Source: CAVVKW01 sp963761705 (GTDB taxonomy: Bacteria; Verrucomicrobiota; Verrucomicrobiia; Chthoniobacterales; JAATET01). Taken from it: a stretch of DNA of 64,000 bases. The notes beneath the pieces are model-generated. The model did not search any database, was not told the DNA's origin, and worked only from the letters and a program-made list of their open reading frames with translations. Of this stretch, positions 37,160 to 44,825 are shown piece after piece. The position numbers and the translations under genes are program-made. The stretch spans positions 1,364,001-1,428,000 of the forward strand of contig CAVXHK010000001.1 of assembly GCA_963761705.1 (NCBI GenBank), read 5' to 3'. Position 1 is the first letter of the stretch. Each line of letters opens with the position of its first letter.

Positions 37160-38881
37160 TCACTCCCTCAGGTGATCGCGGAGGATCTGGTGGGTGAAGG
37201 TGATGCTGTTGGGGTGGGTGAAGGATTCGTGGCCGGTGGGGACGATGAGTTCGCCGCTGGCTCCGTCGAGGTGGGAACTCCAGTAGCCGACGATGCCGTC
37301 GGAGCTGTCCGGGGTGTCGCCTCGGCCGCGGTCGCCCATCACGCTGTAGTATTTGAGGTCTGGCTTGAACGGGGCTTCGTTGACGGCGCGGAAGACGGGG
37401 TTGCTCGGCGAGAGGGAGCCGACGCTGTTGGTGAGGTCGCTGACGTCGAAGTCGAGGACGAGGAAGTTGCCGAGGGTGGTGAGCACGCGGGCCTGCGTCT
37501 TGAGCAGGTCGGTGGGGAAACGGATGAGGCGGGCGGCGAAGGTCGCGAGGGAGCTGTCGGCGAGCGTGGCTCCGCGGTGAGGCGCGGAGAAGAAGATGGC
37601 CGTGCGGGCTGACGGCGTGGGTTCCCAGAAGAGACGGTCGCGGAGGAGGGCTTGATCCGCCGGGTCGAGCGGGAGGAGGTTGAACGGGCGGTCGGAGATG
37701 GCTCGCCAGAGGCGGTCGCCGATTTCGACTTCGTTCATGCGGGTGATGACGCCGCCCATGCTGTGGCCGACGGTGACGAGGTCGCGGGACGCCAAGTCGT
37801 TGCCGTCGGGGTCGAAGGTGCGGCGGACTCGGGCGATCTGGTCGCGGAGGGTGGCGGCCGAATTGACCGTGGAGACGCCGCTGGGGTAATAAACAACCCA
37901 GAATTGATAATTTTTGCGGATAACGGGGTCGATCTGGAGGTCGTTGATGAGGTTGCGCCAGATGAGGGGGGACGAACTCAGGCCGTGGACCATGAGGACT
38001 GGAATGCGGTCGGGGTCGTAGGGTTCGAGCAGGTAGAGGCCGGCGAGCTTCATCTGGTCGCCGACGAAGAGGAGACCGCGAATGCCGAGGGCGAGGTCGT
38101 TGAGGCCGTCGAAGACCTTCGCGATGGGGGCGGTGTAGTCGGCGGCGAGGGTGGTGCGGCCGCCGGGGGCGTCGACGGTGGTCGTTGCGCGGGGGTTGAC
38201 GAGTTGGACGGTGAGGTCGGCAGTTTCGGCGTTGCGGCCGAGGCGGGGAACGGCGGTGACGGGAGTGAAGGTGCCGCGTTTTTCGTAGAAGGGGTTGTTG
38301 GGGTTGGCGCGGATGCCGATGAGCGGGACACCGAAGCCGGGGATGGCGACTCGGTAGGTGAAACCCGTGAGGCTGATGAGGTCGGCGGGTTGGAGTTGGT
38401 CGAAGGCGGGTTGGGTGGGATCGTTGGTGAAGGCGCTCTCGACGTTGATCGTGCGGGGGCCGAGGGGGGTGGCGACGGCGCGACGGGGGTCTTGGGGTCG
38501 GTCGGCGAGGGTGATGAGTTGGAGGAGGGCGGCGTTGCTTGTCTCGTAGTCGGCGGAGGGGTTTGCGCTGTCTTTTGCGGCACGGAGGGAGAGTTCGATG
38601 GCGTTCGTGAAGAAGCCAACGGCGGCTTCGGGGCTGCGCTGGCGGGCTTCACCGCCGGCGCGGAGGGCGAAGCGGGCGGCGGACGCGAGGGCGGTTGGGT
38701 CTTCGCCCGCGGCGGCGGCGAGGGTGGTGAGTTGGGCGGCGGGGTCGCGGGTGAGGGGCAGGGTGGTCGGCGAGTTGAAGGTGGGGGCTAGGGCGAGGGT
38801 GGGGGACTCGGTGCGGGTGGTTACCGTGGAGCCGCAGGCCGTGAGGAGGAGGGTCGCGGCTAGGAGGGTGGTGCGGTTCAT
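37160..38881 (-). CDS. Lipoprotein with C-terminal alpha/beta-hydrolase domain
   Basis: 573 residues from ATG 38881, chosen because it opens a lipoprotein signal (LLAATLLLTACGS, lipobox LTAC). The N-terminal third is helical (Ala-rich, AAGEDPTALASAARFALRAG). A beta-rich middle is followed by a hydrolase fold from about residue 300: VPVLMVHGLSSSPLIWRNLI (oxyanion region) and VTVGHSMGGVITRM with the nucleophile elbow GHSMGG. A candidate catalytic His occurs in SAPHRGA or VPTGHESFTHP. Likely an outer-membrane-attached esterase or lipase; the substrate is unknown. Confidence 0.8.
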   Translation of the reverse strand: MNRTTLLAATLLLTACGSTVTTRTESPTLALAPTFNSPTTLPLTRDPAAQLTTLAAAAGEDPTALASAARFALRAGGEARQRSPEAAVGFFTNAIELSLRAAKDSANPSADYETSNAALLQLITLADRPQDPRRAVATPLGPRTINVESAFTNDPTQPAFDQLQPADLISLTGFTYRVAIPGFGVPLIGIRANPNNPFYEKRGTFTPVTAVPRLGRNAETADLTVQLVNPRATTTVDAPGGRTTLAADYTAPIAKVFDGLNDLALGIRGLLFVGDQMKLAGLYLLEPYDPDRIPVLMVHGLSSSPLIWRNLINDLQIDPVIRKNYQFWVVYYPSGVSTVNSAATLRDQIARVRRTFDPDGNDLASRDLVTVGHSMGGVITRMNEVEIGDRLWRAISDRPFNLLPLDPADQALLRDRLFWEPTPSARTAIFFSAPHRGATLADSSLATFAARLIRFPTDLLKTQARVLTTLGNFLVLDFDVSDLTNSVGSLSPSNPVFRAVNEAPFKPDLKYYSVMGDRGRGDTPDSSDGIVGYWSSHLDGASGELIVPTGHESFTHPNSITFTHQILRDHLRE

Positions 38882-38949
38882 CTTTGATGGTGAAATTTCT
38901 TCGGCTCTCTCGCTTTGCCCAATTGGCCGGGTGCGGTCCGCTTCGGATG

Positions 38950-40290
38950 CTAGACGTTCGTGAGGGTGCTGGGTTGGCCGGTGCAGGCGATGACCGATTG
39001 CCAGAGGTCGCCGTGGGGGTCGACTTTGCGGCGTTGGCGGGTGACGAGGCTCGCGGGAAGGTGGACGTAGTGGTAGCTCCAACGGCCGACGACGATGCCG
39101 CTCTTTCCGGCCATGCCGGCGTGGACGGCGTTCTGGCCGAGGCGGGAGCAGTAGAGCGCGTCCTGCGGGGCGGCGGGGACACTGCGGATCATGTAGCTGG
39201 GGTCCATGTATTTGAGGTTGATCGGGATCTGCTTGGCCGCGAAGTGGGATTCGATTTCGGCCCTCAAGTGCAGGCCGATGTCGCCGAGGCGGACGTTGCC
39301 GCTGGCGTCTACGTCGCCGCTGGCGGTGAGGTGCTCTTGTCCGGCTCCTTCGGCGACCAGGATGACGGCGTGGCCACGGAGGCGGAGGCGGTCGGCCAGG
39401 GTCTCGAGCAAGCCGCCGGCACCGTGGAGGTCGAAGGGGAGTTCGGGGATGAGGACGAAGTTTACGTCCGTGCGGGAAAGGGCGGCGTGGCAGGCGATGA
39501 AACCGGACTCGCGGCCCATCAGTTTCACCAAGCCGATGCCGTTGGGGGCACCTTTGGCTTCGGCGTGGGCGCAGTCGATGGCGTTAACGGCTTGGCTGAA
39601 AGCGGTCTCGAAGCCGAAGCTCTTGTCGAGGAAGACCATGTCGTTGTCGATGGTCTTGGGGACGCCGACGACGGCAATTTTTTCGCCCCGGGCCTTGGCG
39701 GCTTCGTGGATGGCCATTCCGCCGCGTTGGCTGCCGTCGCCGCCGATGATGATGAGGATGCCGACCTCGTGTTTGACGAGCCAGTCGACGATCTTGTTCT
39801 CGTCCTGGCGCCCGCGGGACGAGGCGAGGACGGTGCCGCCGTGGGAACCGATGTCGGTGACGCTTCGGGGGGTGAGCATGAGGGGGTCGTGGCCGTATTC
39901 TTCGATGAAGCCTTGGAAGCCGTAGCGGATGCCGTAGATGCGGGGGACGCCGTAGCGGTAGTGGGACTCGAGCGTGATGGCTCGGATGACGTTGTTGAGG
40001 CCGGGGCAGAGGCCGCCGCAGGTGACGACGGCCACGTTGGTGCGGTGGGGGTCGAAGAAAATCTCGCGGCGCGGACCGGCTTTCTCGACGAACGGGATCT
40101 GGGAGCCGGTTTCGATGAGGTGGCGGAGGTGTCGCTCACGGAGTTCGAACACGAGTTGGTCGTCGTCCTGGATGAAGTGGGCGACGCCCTGCGACGTTCG
40201 GGCGAGGGCGTGGAGCGGGGATTCAAACGTGCACGGGCCGAGCTGGGGGACGATGAGTTCGGTGGCGTCGATGTCCAGGATGGTTGGCAT
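38950..40290 (-). CDS. pfkA: 6-phosphofructokinase, ATP-dependent type within the PPi-PFK-like clade
   Basis: 446 residues, longer than E. coli PfkA (320) because of an N-terminal extension. Core motifs: VVTCGGLCPGLNNVIRAI, IGGDGSQRGGMAI, GVPKTIDNDM and LMGRESGFIACHAAL. The nucleotide motif is GGDGS, with Gly rather than the Asp that blocks ATP in PPi enzymes, combined with PKTIDND. This pairing is typical of ATP-using clade-X enzymes such as the trypanosome form. It should phosphorylate fructose 6-phosphate. Biochemical donor preference remains an inference. Confidence 0.9.
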   Translation of the reverse strand: MPTILDIDATELIVPQLGPCTFESPLHALARTSQGVAHFIQDDDQLVFELRERHLRHLIETGSQIPFVEKAGPRREIFFDPHRTNVAVVTCGGLCPGLNNVIRAITLESHYRYGVPRIYGIRYGFQGFIEEYGHDPLMLTPRSVTDIGSHGGTVLASSRGRQDENKIVDWLVKHEVGILIIIGGDGSQRGGMAIHEAAKARGEKIAVVGVPKTIDNDMVFLDKSFGFETAFSQAVNAIDCAHAEAKGAPNGIGLVKLMGRESGFIACHAALSRTDVNFVLIPELPFDLHGAGGLLETLADRLRLRGHAVILVAEGAGQEHLTASGDVDASGNVRLGDIGLHLRAEIESHFAAKQIPINLKYMDPSYMIRSVPAAPQDALYCSRLGQNAVHAGMAGKSGIVVGRWSYHYVHLPASLVTRQRRKVDPHGDLWQSVIACTGQPSTLTNV

Positions 40291-40332
40291 GGGGTGGGTG
40301 TTTAGGAAATTTTTGGCGTGGAGTCAGGTGTT

Positions 40333-40385
40333 TTGAGTCGGCGGGCAAGAGGCTCGCGCTCCCCCGTCGGGTTGCCCGGCTTATT
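40333..40385. repeat. Dispersed GC-rich intergenic repeat upstream of the ATP-grasp operon
   Basis: Contains GCGGGCAAGAGGCTCGCGCT and CCCCCGTCGGGTTGCCCG, the same CGCGCTCCCC core as at 32826-32881. GCGGGCAA and TTGCCCG pair at its ends. It lies between divergent pfkA and the ATP-grasp gene, where promoters for both would be expected. Confidence 0.6.
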
Positions 40386-40389
40386 GCGC

Positions 40390-42942
40390 TTGACCGGGTT
40401 GGGGGGTGAGAGTGTCTTTTCTGCCGCGGTGGGGTATTCGGAATTGTTTGATGAGGCGGGGGTTCCGCGGGCGGTCTACGGACCGCTCTTTGCTCGGATG
40501 GAGGGGGCGTCGCGGGCGGATCTGCGGCGGCTCGACGAGCAGCTGGAAGCGACGATGCGGGAGATGGGGGTCACGTTTGACATCGCGCGGGACCGGCCTT
40601 GGGGGCGGCGGCCTTGGTACTGTGATCTGCTGCCGCAAGTTTTTACGGCGGCGGAGTGGGCGCCGCTTGCGCGGGGAGTGGCGCAGCGGATGAGGGCGTA
40701 CGAGTGTTTTCTCCGGGACGTTTACGGGGAGCAGCGGATTCTCCGGACGGGCCAAATTCCGTTGCAGCCGGTGCTGGGGAGTCCGCATTACCAGCGGGCG
40801 GCGCTGGGGTTGGCGGCTCCGGGGGGGGCTTACCTGCACGTCGGAGGGATGGTGCTGTCGCGGGACGCCGCGGGGCAGATGGTGGTGAAGCACCATTATC
40901 TCAGTCACGCGTCGGGGATCTCTTACATGATTCAGAATCGGCGGGCGATGGCTCGGGTGATGCCGGAGACGTTCGCGGATTATTCGGTTCATTCGATCGC
41001 GGATGCGCCGACGGAAATGATGGAGGTGATGCGGGGATTCTCGGGGGAGGTGGATCCGACGGTGGTGTTGCTTTCGTCGGGGCAGGGGAGCGCGGTGTAT
41101 TCGGAACACAGTTTTCTCGCGAGGCGGATGGGGATTCCGTTGGTGCAAGGGGGGGACCTGCTCGTAATGAATGACCGGGTTTATCTGAAAACGGTGTCGG
41201 GGCTGGAGCCGGTGGAGGTGATTTACTCGCGGATATCGGATCAATGGTTGGATCCCCTCGTTTTTCGGCGGGACTCGATGCTGGGGGTGCCGGGGTTGGT
41301 GCAGTGCATCCGGATGGGGACGGTGGCGGTGGTCAACGCGGTGGGGGCGCAGCTGGTGGATGACCGGGCGATGCTGGCGTTTGCGCCGACGTTGATTCGG
41401 TATTACCTCGGGGAAGCGCCGGAGTTGGCCGGGTTGGATACCTTCTGGATGGGCGATCTGGATCAGCGGGAGATGGTGCTGGGCGATCTGGGGAAGTATC
41501 TCATCCGACCGATTTACGGGGAGCGGGTGCTAACTCCGGTGCGCGGGCGGGATCTGGATGAACGGCGTCGGCGGGGGATCGCGCGGGAGATCCTGGCGAA
41601 TCCGGCTGGGTTCGTCGCGCAGCCGCGGGGGGTGGATGCGGCGACTCTCTGCTACGACGGGGGGAAGGCGGAGGAGCGGTTTCAGGATCACATCCTGTTT
41701 GCGCTGCGGGGAGCGGATGGGGAGTTTTCGGTGTTTCCTGGTTCGCTCACGCGGATCACGGGTGAGGGGTCGCAGGCGACGGCTTCGGAACTCGGGGGAG
41801 GGAGTAAGGACACGTGGGTCGAGGTGGGTCCCGGGGACCGGGAGGTGGGGCTGGCTCCGCGGTTAGCGGCGGACGTGCGGGCTCCGATGCAACTGGTGAC
41901 GAGCCGGGTGGCGGAGTCGTTTTATTGGACGGGGCGTTACTTGGAACGGGCGCGGAATCTGGCGGGGATGATCGGGGTGATCGAGGCGCTGGAGACGGAG
42001 GAACTGAATCCGACGGAGCGGATGCTTTACCGCCCGGTGTGGAATCGGATGCTGCCGCCGCTGGAGGGCGAGGGTGGGTCGCGGCGGAACATTTCGAACG
42101 CGGATGGACGGTATCGGTTGACGCTGGACGCGAAGGAGCGGGGGTCGGTGGTAAATCTGGTGCAGCAGGCCACGTGGAACGGGGAGTCGGTGCTGGAATG
42201 CCTGAGCATGGAGGCGTGGGGGACGTTGAGCCGGCTGCAGGGGCGGTTCGCGCGAACGCGCTTTCGGAGGACGCTGCGCGACGCGGAGCGCGGGGCGGTG
42301 ACGCGGAAGATGTGCGATCACGCGACGGACATGGTGGCCCAATTTTTTGGGACGGCGCAGATGACGATGATCGCGGACGGCGGGTGGAGTTTTTGCAGGA
42401 TTGGCCGCGAGGTTGAGCGGGCGGTGACGACGGCGAACGCGGTCGCCTCGATGGTGCGGTCGTTGGTGCGGACTTGCGGACCGGGCAAGGAGCACGCTCG
42501 GGAGTTGCAGTTGTCGGCATTCCTGCGGCTGCTCGCGAGTCGGGACGTCTATCGGCGGGTGTATCAGATGCGATTGGAGACGGGGGCGATGCTGCGGATG
42601 TTTTTTCAGAACGAGGTGGCTCCGCGGTCGGTGGCGCGGTGTCTGGGGGAGGTGCGGCGGATGCTGGATTCGTCGCAAGTGGAGTCGCGGGCGGCGCTGG
42701 AGCGGACGACTGCGATGATCGATGAGCTTCACGCGGAGGTCGTTCACACGGATTGGGAAGGGCTGGTGGCGCGCGAGATCGAGTTGGCGACGGGGGCGGT
42801 GCCGGTCGCGGAAAGTGAGTTGGTGCGGCGGGTGGATGCGGCGCTGGAGCGGACGTTGTCGATTCATGGGCTGGTCGCGGACGGGTTTTTGAATCATCAG
42901 ATTCACATGAGTGCGCCGGAGCAGCCGGTGTTGAATCTATGA
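40390..42942 (+). CDS. Circularly permuted ATP-grasp ligase fused to an alpha-E domain
   Basis: About 850 residues. The N-terminal two-thirds is a CP_ATP-grasp type-2 protein: YSELFDEAG, RAYECFLRDVYGEQRIL, VVKHHYLSHASGISYMIQNR, VLLSSGQGSAVYSEHSFLAR, LAFAPTLIRYYLGE and LIRPIYGERV are recognisable family blocks. From about residue 505 it becomes an all-alpha alpha-E domain (VTSRVAESFYWTGRYLERAR, and later RSLVRTCGPGKEHARELQLS). In most genomes these are two adjacent genes; here they are one chain. The predicted activity is ATP-dependent amide (peptide) bond formation on an unknown substrate. The start is uncertain: TTG 40390 or GTG 40429; upstream sequence belongs to a repeat. First gene of a plus-strand operon with two transglutaminases and DUF2126. 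Confidence 0.88.
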   Translation: MTGLGGESVFSAAVGYSELFDEAGVPRAVYGPLFARMEGASRADLRRLDEQLEATMREMGVTFDIARDRPWGRRPWYCDLLPQVFTAAEWAPLARGVAQRMRAYECFLRDVYGEQRILRTGQIPLQPVLGSPHYQRAALGLAAPGGAYLHVGGMVLSRDAAGQMVVKHHYLSHASGISYMIQNRRAMARVMPETFADYSVHSIADAPTEMMEVMRGFSGEVDPTVVLLSSGQGSAVYSEHSFLARRMGIPLVQGGDLLVMNDRVYLKTVSGLEPVEVIYSRISDQWLDPLVFRRDSMLGVPGLVQCIRMGTVAVVNAVGAQLVDDRAMLAFAPTLIRYYLGEAPELAGLDTFWMGDLDQREMVLGDLGKYLIRPIYGERVLTPVRGRDLDERRRRGIAREILANPAGFVAQPRGVDAATLCYDGGKAEERFQDHILFALRGADGEFSVFPGSLTRITGEGSQATASELGGGSKDTWVEVGPGDREVGLAPRLAADVRAPMQLVTSRVAESFYWTGRYLERARNLAGMIGVIEALETEELNPTERMLYRPVWNRMLPPLEGEGGSRRNISNADGRYRLTLDAKERGSVVNLVQQATWNGESVLECLSMEAWGTLSRLQGRFARTRFRRTLRDAERGAVTRKMCDHATDMVAQFFGTAQMTMIADGGWSFCRIGREVERAVTTANAVASMVRSLVRTCGPGKEHARELQLSAFLRLLASRDVYRRVYQMRLETGAMLRMFFQNEVAPRSVARCLGEVRRMLDSSQVESRAALERTTAMIDELHAEVVHTDWEGLVAREIELATGAVPVAESELVRRVDAALERTLSIHGLVADGFLNHQIHMSAPEQPVLNL

Positions 42943-42944
42943 TT

Positions 42945-42985
42945 TTTTCTCACGCGAAGGCGCGAAGGCGCGAAGGGTTGGGCGG
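42945..42985. repeat. Short tandem AAGGCGCG repeat (half of the 37084-type element)
   Basis: TTTTTCTCACGCGAAGGCGC then GAAGGCGCGAAGGG fill the 55-bp gap between the ATP-grasp and first transglutaminase genes. Confidence 0.6.
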
Positions 42986-42997
42986 AGGGTTGACTTC

Positions 42998-43861
42998 GTG
43001 AGATTCGAGATCGCGCATCGGACGGAGTATCGGTACGCGGTGCCAGCGATTGAGGCCTACTTGGAGGCTCGGTTGCTGGCTCCCGACACGGCGGCCCAGA
43101 CGGTGGAGCGGCGGGCGATGGTGACCAATCCGGAGCTGCCGACGTCGCATTACGTGGACGCTTTCGGGAACGGGGTGGAGTTTTTTTCGATGACGCTGCG
43201 GCACGAGCGGTTGGTCATCGAGAACAAGATGGTCGTGGTGACGCGGTCGGTGGAGTTGCCGACGTCGGCGCTGGCGGTGCGGGTAGCGGAGGCTCGGCAG
43301 GTTTTCGCTTCGAACCTCATCGATCATTTCGACTACTTGCAGCCTTCGACGGCGGTGCCGGTGGGTGGCCCGGCTTTGTTGTGGGCGCGGCGGTACCTAG
43401 GAGGGGCGCGGCCACTGGGCGAGGCGCTTGATGAGTTGAACGAGGCGGTGTTTCGGGAGTTCAAATACGAGTCGGGTTCGACGGATAATTCGACTCTGCT
43501 CGCGACGGTGTGGAAGCAGAAGCGCGGGGTCTGTCAGGATTTTGCCCACGTGATGCTGGCGGTGCTGCGGGCGGCGGGGCTGCCGTCGCGTTACGTGTGC
43601 GGCTACATCGAGACGGACGCGCCGCCGGGGCGGCGTCGGTTGGTCGGGTCGGTGGCTACGCACGCGTGGGTCGAGGTGCTGGTGCCGGGGCTGACGTGGG
43701 TGGCGCTCGACCCGACGAATCACCAGTGGTGCGGCGAGCGGCACGTGGCGGTGTCGTTCGGGCGGGACAGCCGAGATGCCGCGCCGGTGCGGGGAACCTT
43801 TAAGGGGGCGGGGACGCAGGACATGCGGGTGAAGGTGCGGATGAAGCGCTTGCGGGGGTGA
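42998..43861 (+). CDS. Transglutaminase-like cysteine peptidase/ligase, first of two
   Basis: 287 residues from GTG 42998. An N-terminal beta domain characteristic of bacterial transglutaminase N-terminal regions (FEIAHRTEYRYAVPAIEAYL) is followed by the papain-fold core. The catalytic triad is visible: Cys179 in KRGVCQDFAHV, His222 in VATHAWVEV and Asp238 in VALDPTN. No signal peptide, so cytoplasmic. In the conserved cluster with alpha-E and ATP-grasp proteins it is thought to cleave or cross-link peptide bonds formed by the ligase; no substrate is known. Confidence 0.92.
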   Translation: MRFEIAHRTEYRYAVPAIEAYLEARLLAPDTAAQTVERRAMVTNPELPTSHYVDAFGNGVEFFSMTLRHERLVIENKMVVVTRSVELPTSALAVRVAEARQVFASNLIDHFDYLQPSTAVPVGGPALLWARRYLGGARPLGEALDELNEAVFREFKYESGSTDNSTLLATVWKQKRGVCQDFAHVMLAVLRAAGLPSRYVCGYIETDAPPGRRRLVGSVATHAWVEVLVPGLTWVALDPTNHQWCGERHVAVSFGRDSRDAAPVRGTFKGAGTQDMRVKVRMKRLRG

Positions 43862-43925
43862 TTGGGGGGCGGTGGCGTGGATCTTTTGTGACTTCCGTGC
43901 CTTTTTCCGGCTTAGATGAAACGCA

Positions 43926-44774
43926 ATGAAAGTCGGGATCCGATACGAGGCGCATTATCTTTACGAGGCGGCGGCTAGTTTTTCGCCGCACCAGGTGCGG
44001 TTGTTTCCGCGGACGGATCTGTACATGCGAACCGAGCGGGTGGTATTCGGGCCGAACGAGGGGGCGTCGGTGCAGCATCGGCGGGACCTTTTCGACAACA
44101 TCGTGGGGTCGTGTTTTTACCCGGAGAAGTTGGCCTCGCTGGACTACTCGCTGGAGATCGATCTGGTGCTAGAGTCGAAAAATCCGTTTGGATTTCTGCT
44201 GGCGTCGCACGCGTTGGAGATGCCGTTCGAATACAAATCCGAGGAGGCGGCGGTGCTGGGACCCTATCTGGCGCGGCGGAGTGAGTTCGATCTGCCGGAG
44301 GAGCTGTGGTTCGGAGGGGCGCGGGCAACGGTCGACGCGCTCGTGAGCTTGAACGAGTGGATGTTCAAAAATCTGGCTTACGAACGGCGGGACGAGGGGG
44401 CGGCGATGGAGCCGGGGGAGACGCTGCGGGCTGGGCGGGGATCGTGTCGGGATTTTGCCCCGTTGCTGGCGGAGGCGCTGCGGGCGAACGGGGTGGCGGC
44501 GCGGTTGGCGAGCGGGTTTTTGTGGGAGCCACCGGAGTTGGACGAGTCGGAGAGGCGGGCGGCGAGTGCTCTGCACGCCTGGGTCGAGGCCTACGTGCCC
44601 GGGCCGGGGTGGATCGGCCTGGATCCGACGAACGGGGTGTTTTGTAACGAGCACTTCATGACGACGGCGGTGGGGTTGACGTCGGACGACATCTCGCCGG
44701 TGTCGGGGGTGTATTTTGGAGACGCGGTGATCGGGAGCCGGTTGGAGAGTTCGCTGGAGATCTTCGAGCGGTGA
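43926..44774 (+). CDS. Transglutaminase-like cysteine peptidase/ligase, second paralogue
   Basis: 282 residues. Same domain order as the preceding protein: beta N-terminal region (VGIRYEAHYLYEAAASFSPH) and core with Cys174 (GRGSCRDFAPL), His217 (ALHAWVEAY) and Asp233 (IGLDPTNG). It diverges from its neighbour outside the active-site blocks, so the two are old paralogues rather than a recent duplication. Cytoplasmic. In many genomes this version is the N-terminal half of a fusion with the DUF2126 domain; here DUF2126 is the next gene. Confidence 0.92.
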   Translation: MKVGIRYEAHYLYEAAASFSPHQVRLFPRTDLYMRTERVVFGPNEGASVQHRRDLFDNIVGSCFYPEKLASLDYSLEIDLVLESKNPFGFLLASHALEMPFEYKSEEAAVLGPYLARRSEFDLPEELWFGGARATVDALVSLNEWMFKNLAYERRDEGAAMEPGETLRAGRGSCRDFAPLLAEALRANGVAARLASGFLWEPPELDESERRAASALHAWVEAYVPGPGWIGLDPTNGVFCNEHFMTTAVGLTSDDISPVSGVYFGDAVIGSRLESSLEIFER

Positions 44775-44775
44775 G

Positions 44776-44810
44776 GGGTCGCGCAAAGATCGCAAAGGGC
44801 GCAAAGGTCT
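44776..44810. repeat. Short tandem CGCAAAG repeat
   Basis: GGTCGCGCAAAGATCGCAAA then GGGCGCAAAGG in the 51-bp gap before the DUF2126 gene; related to the 37084 and 42945 repeats. Confidence 0.6.
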
Positions 44811-44825
44811 GAAAAAGTCAGCGGT

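Noticed and set aside
38882..39082. Longer start for the lipoprotein hydrolase
   Set aside because: The extension is Arg/Pro-rich shadow sequence overlapping pfkA and would bury the lipoprotein signal.
40318..40389. GTG 40318 as start of the ATP-grasp protein
   Set aside because: The extra residues are encoded by a dispersed repeat and are not part of the family.
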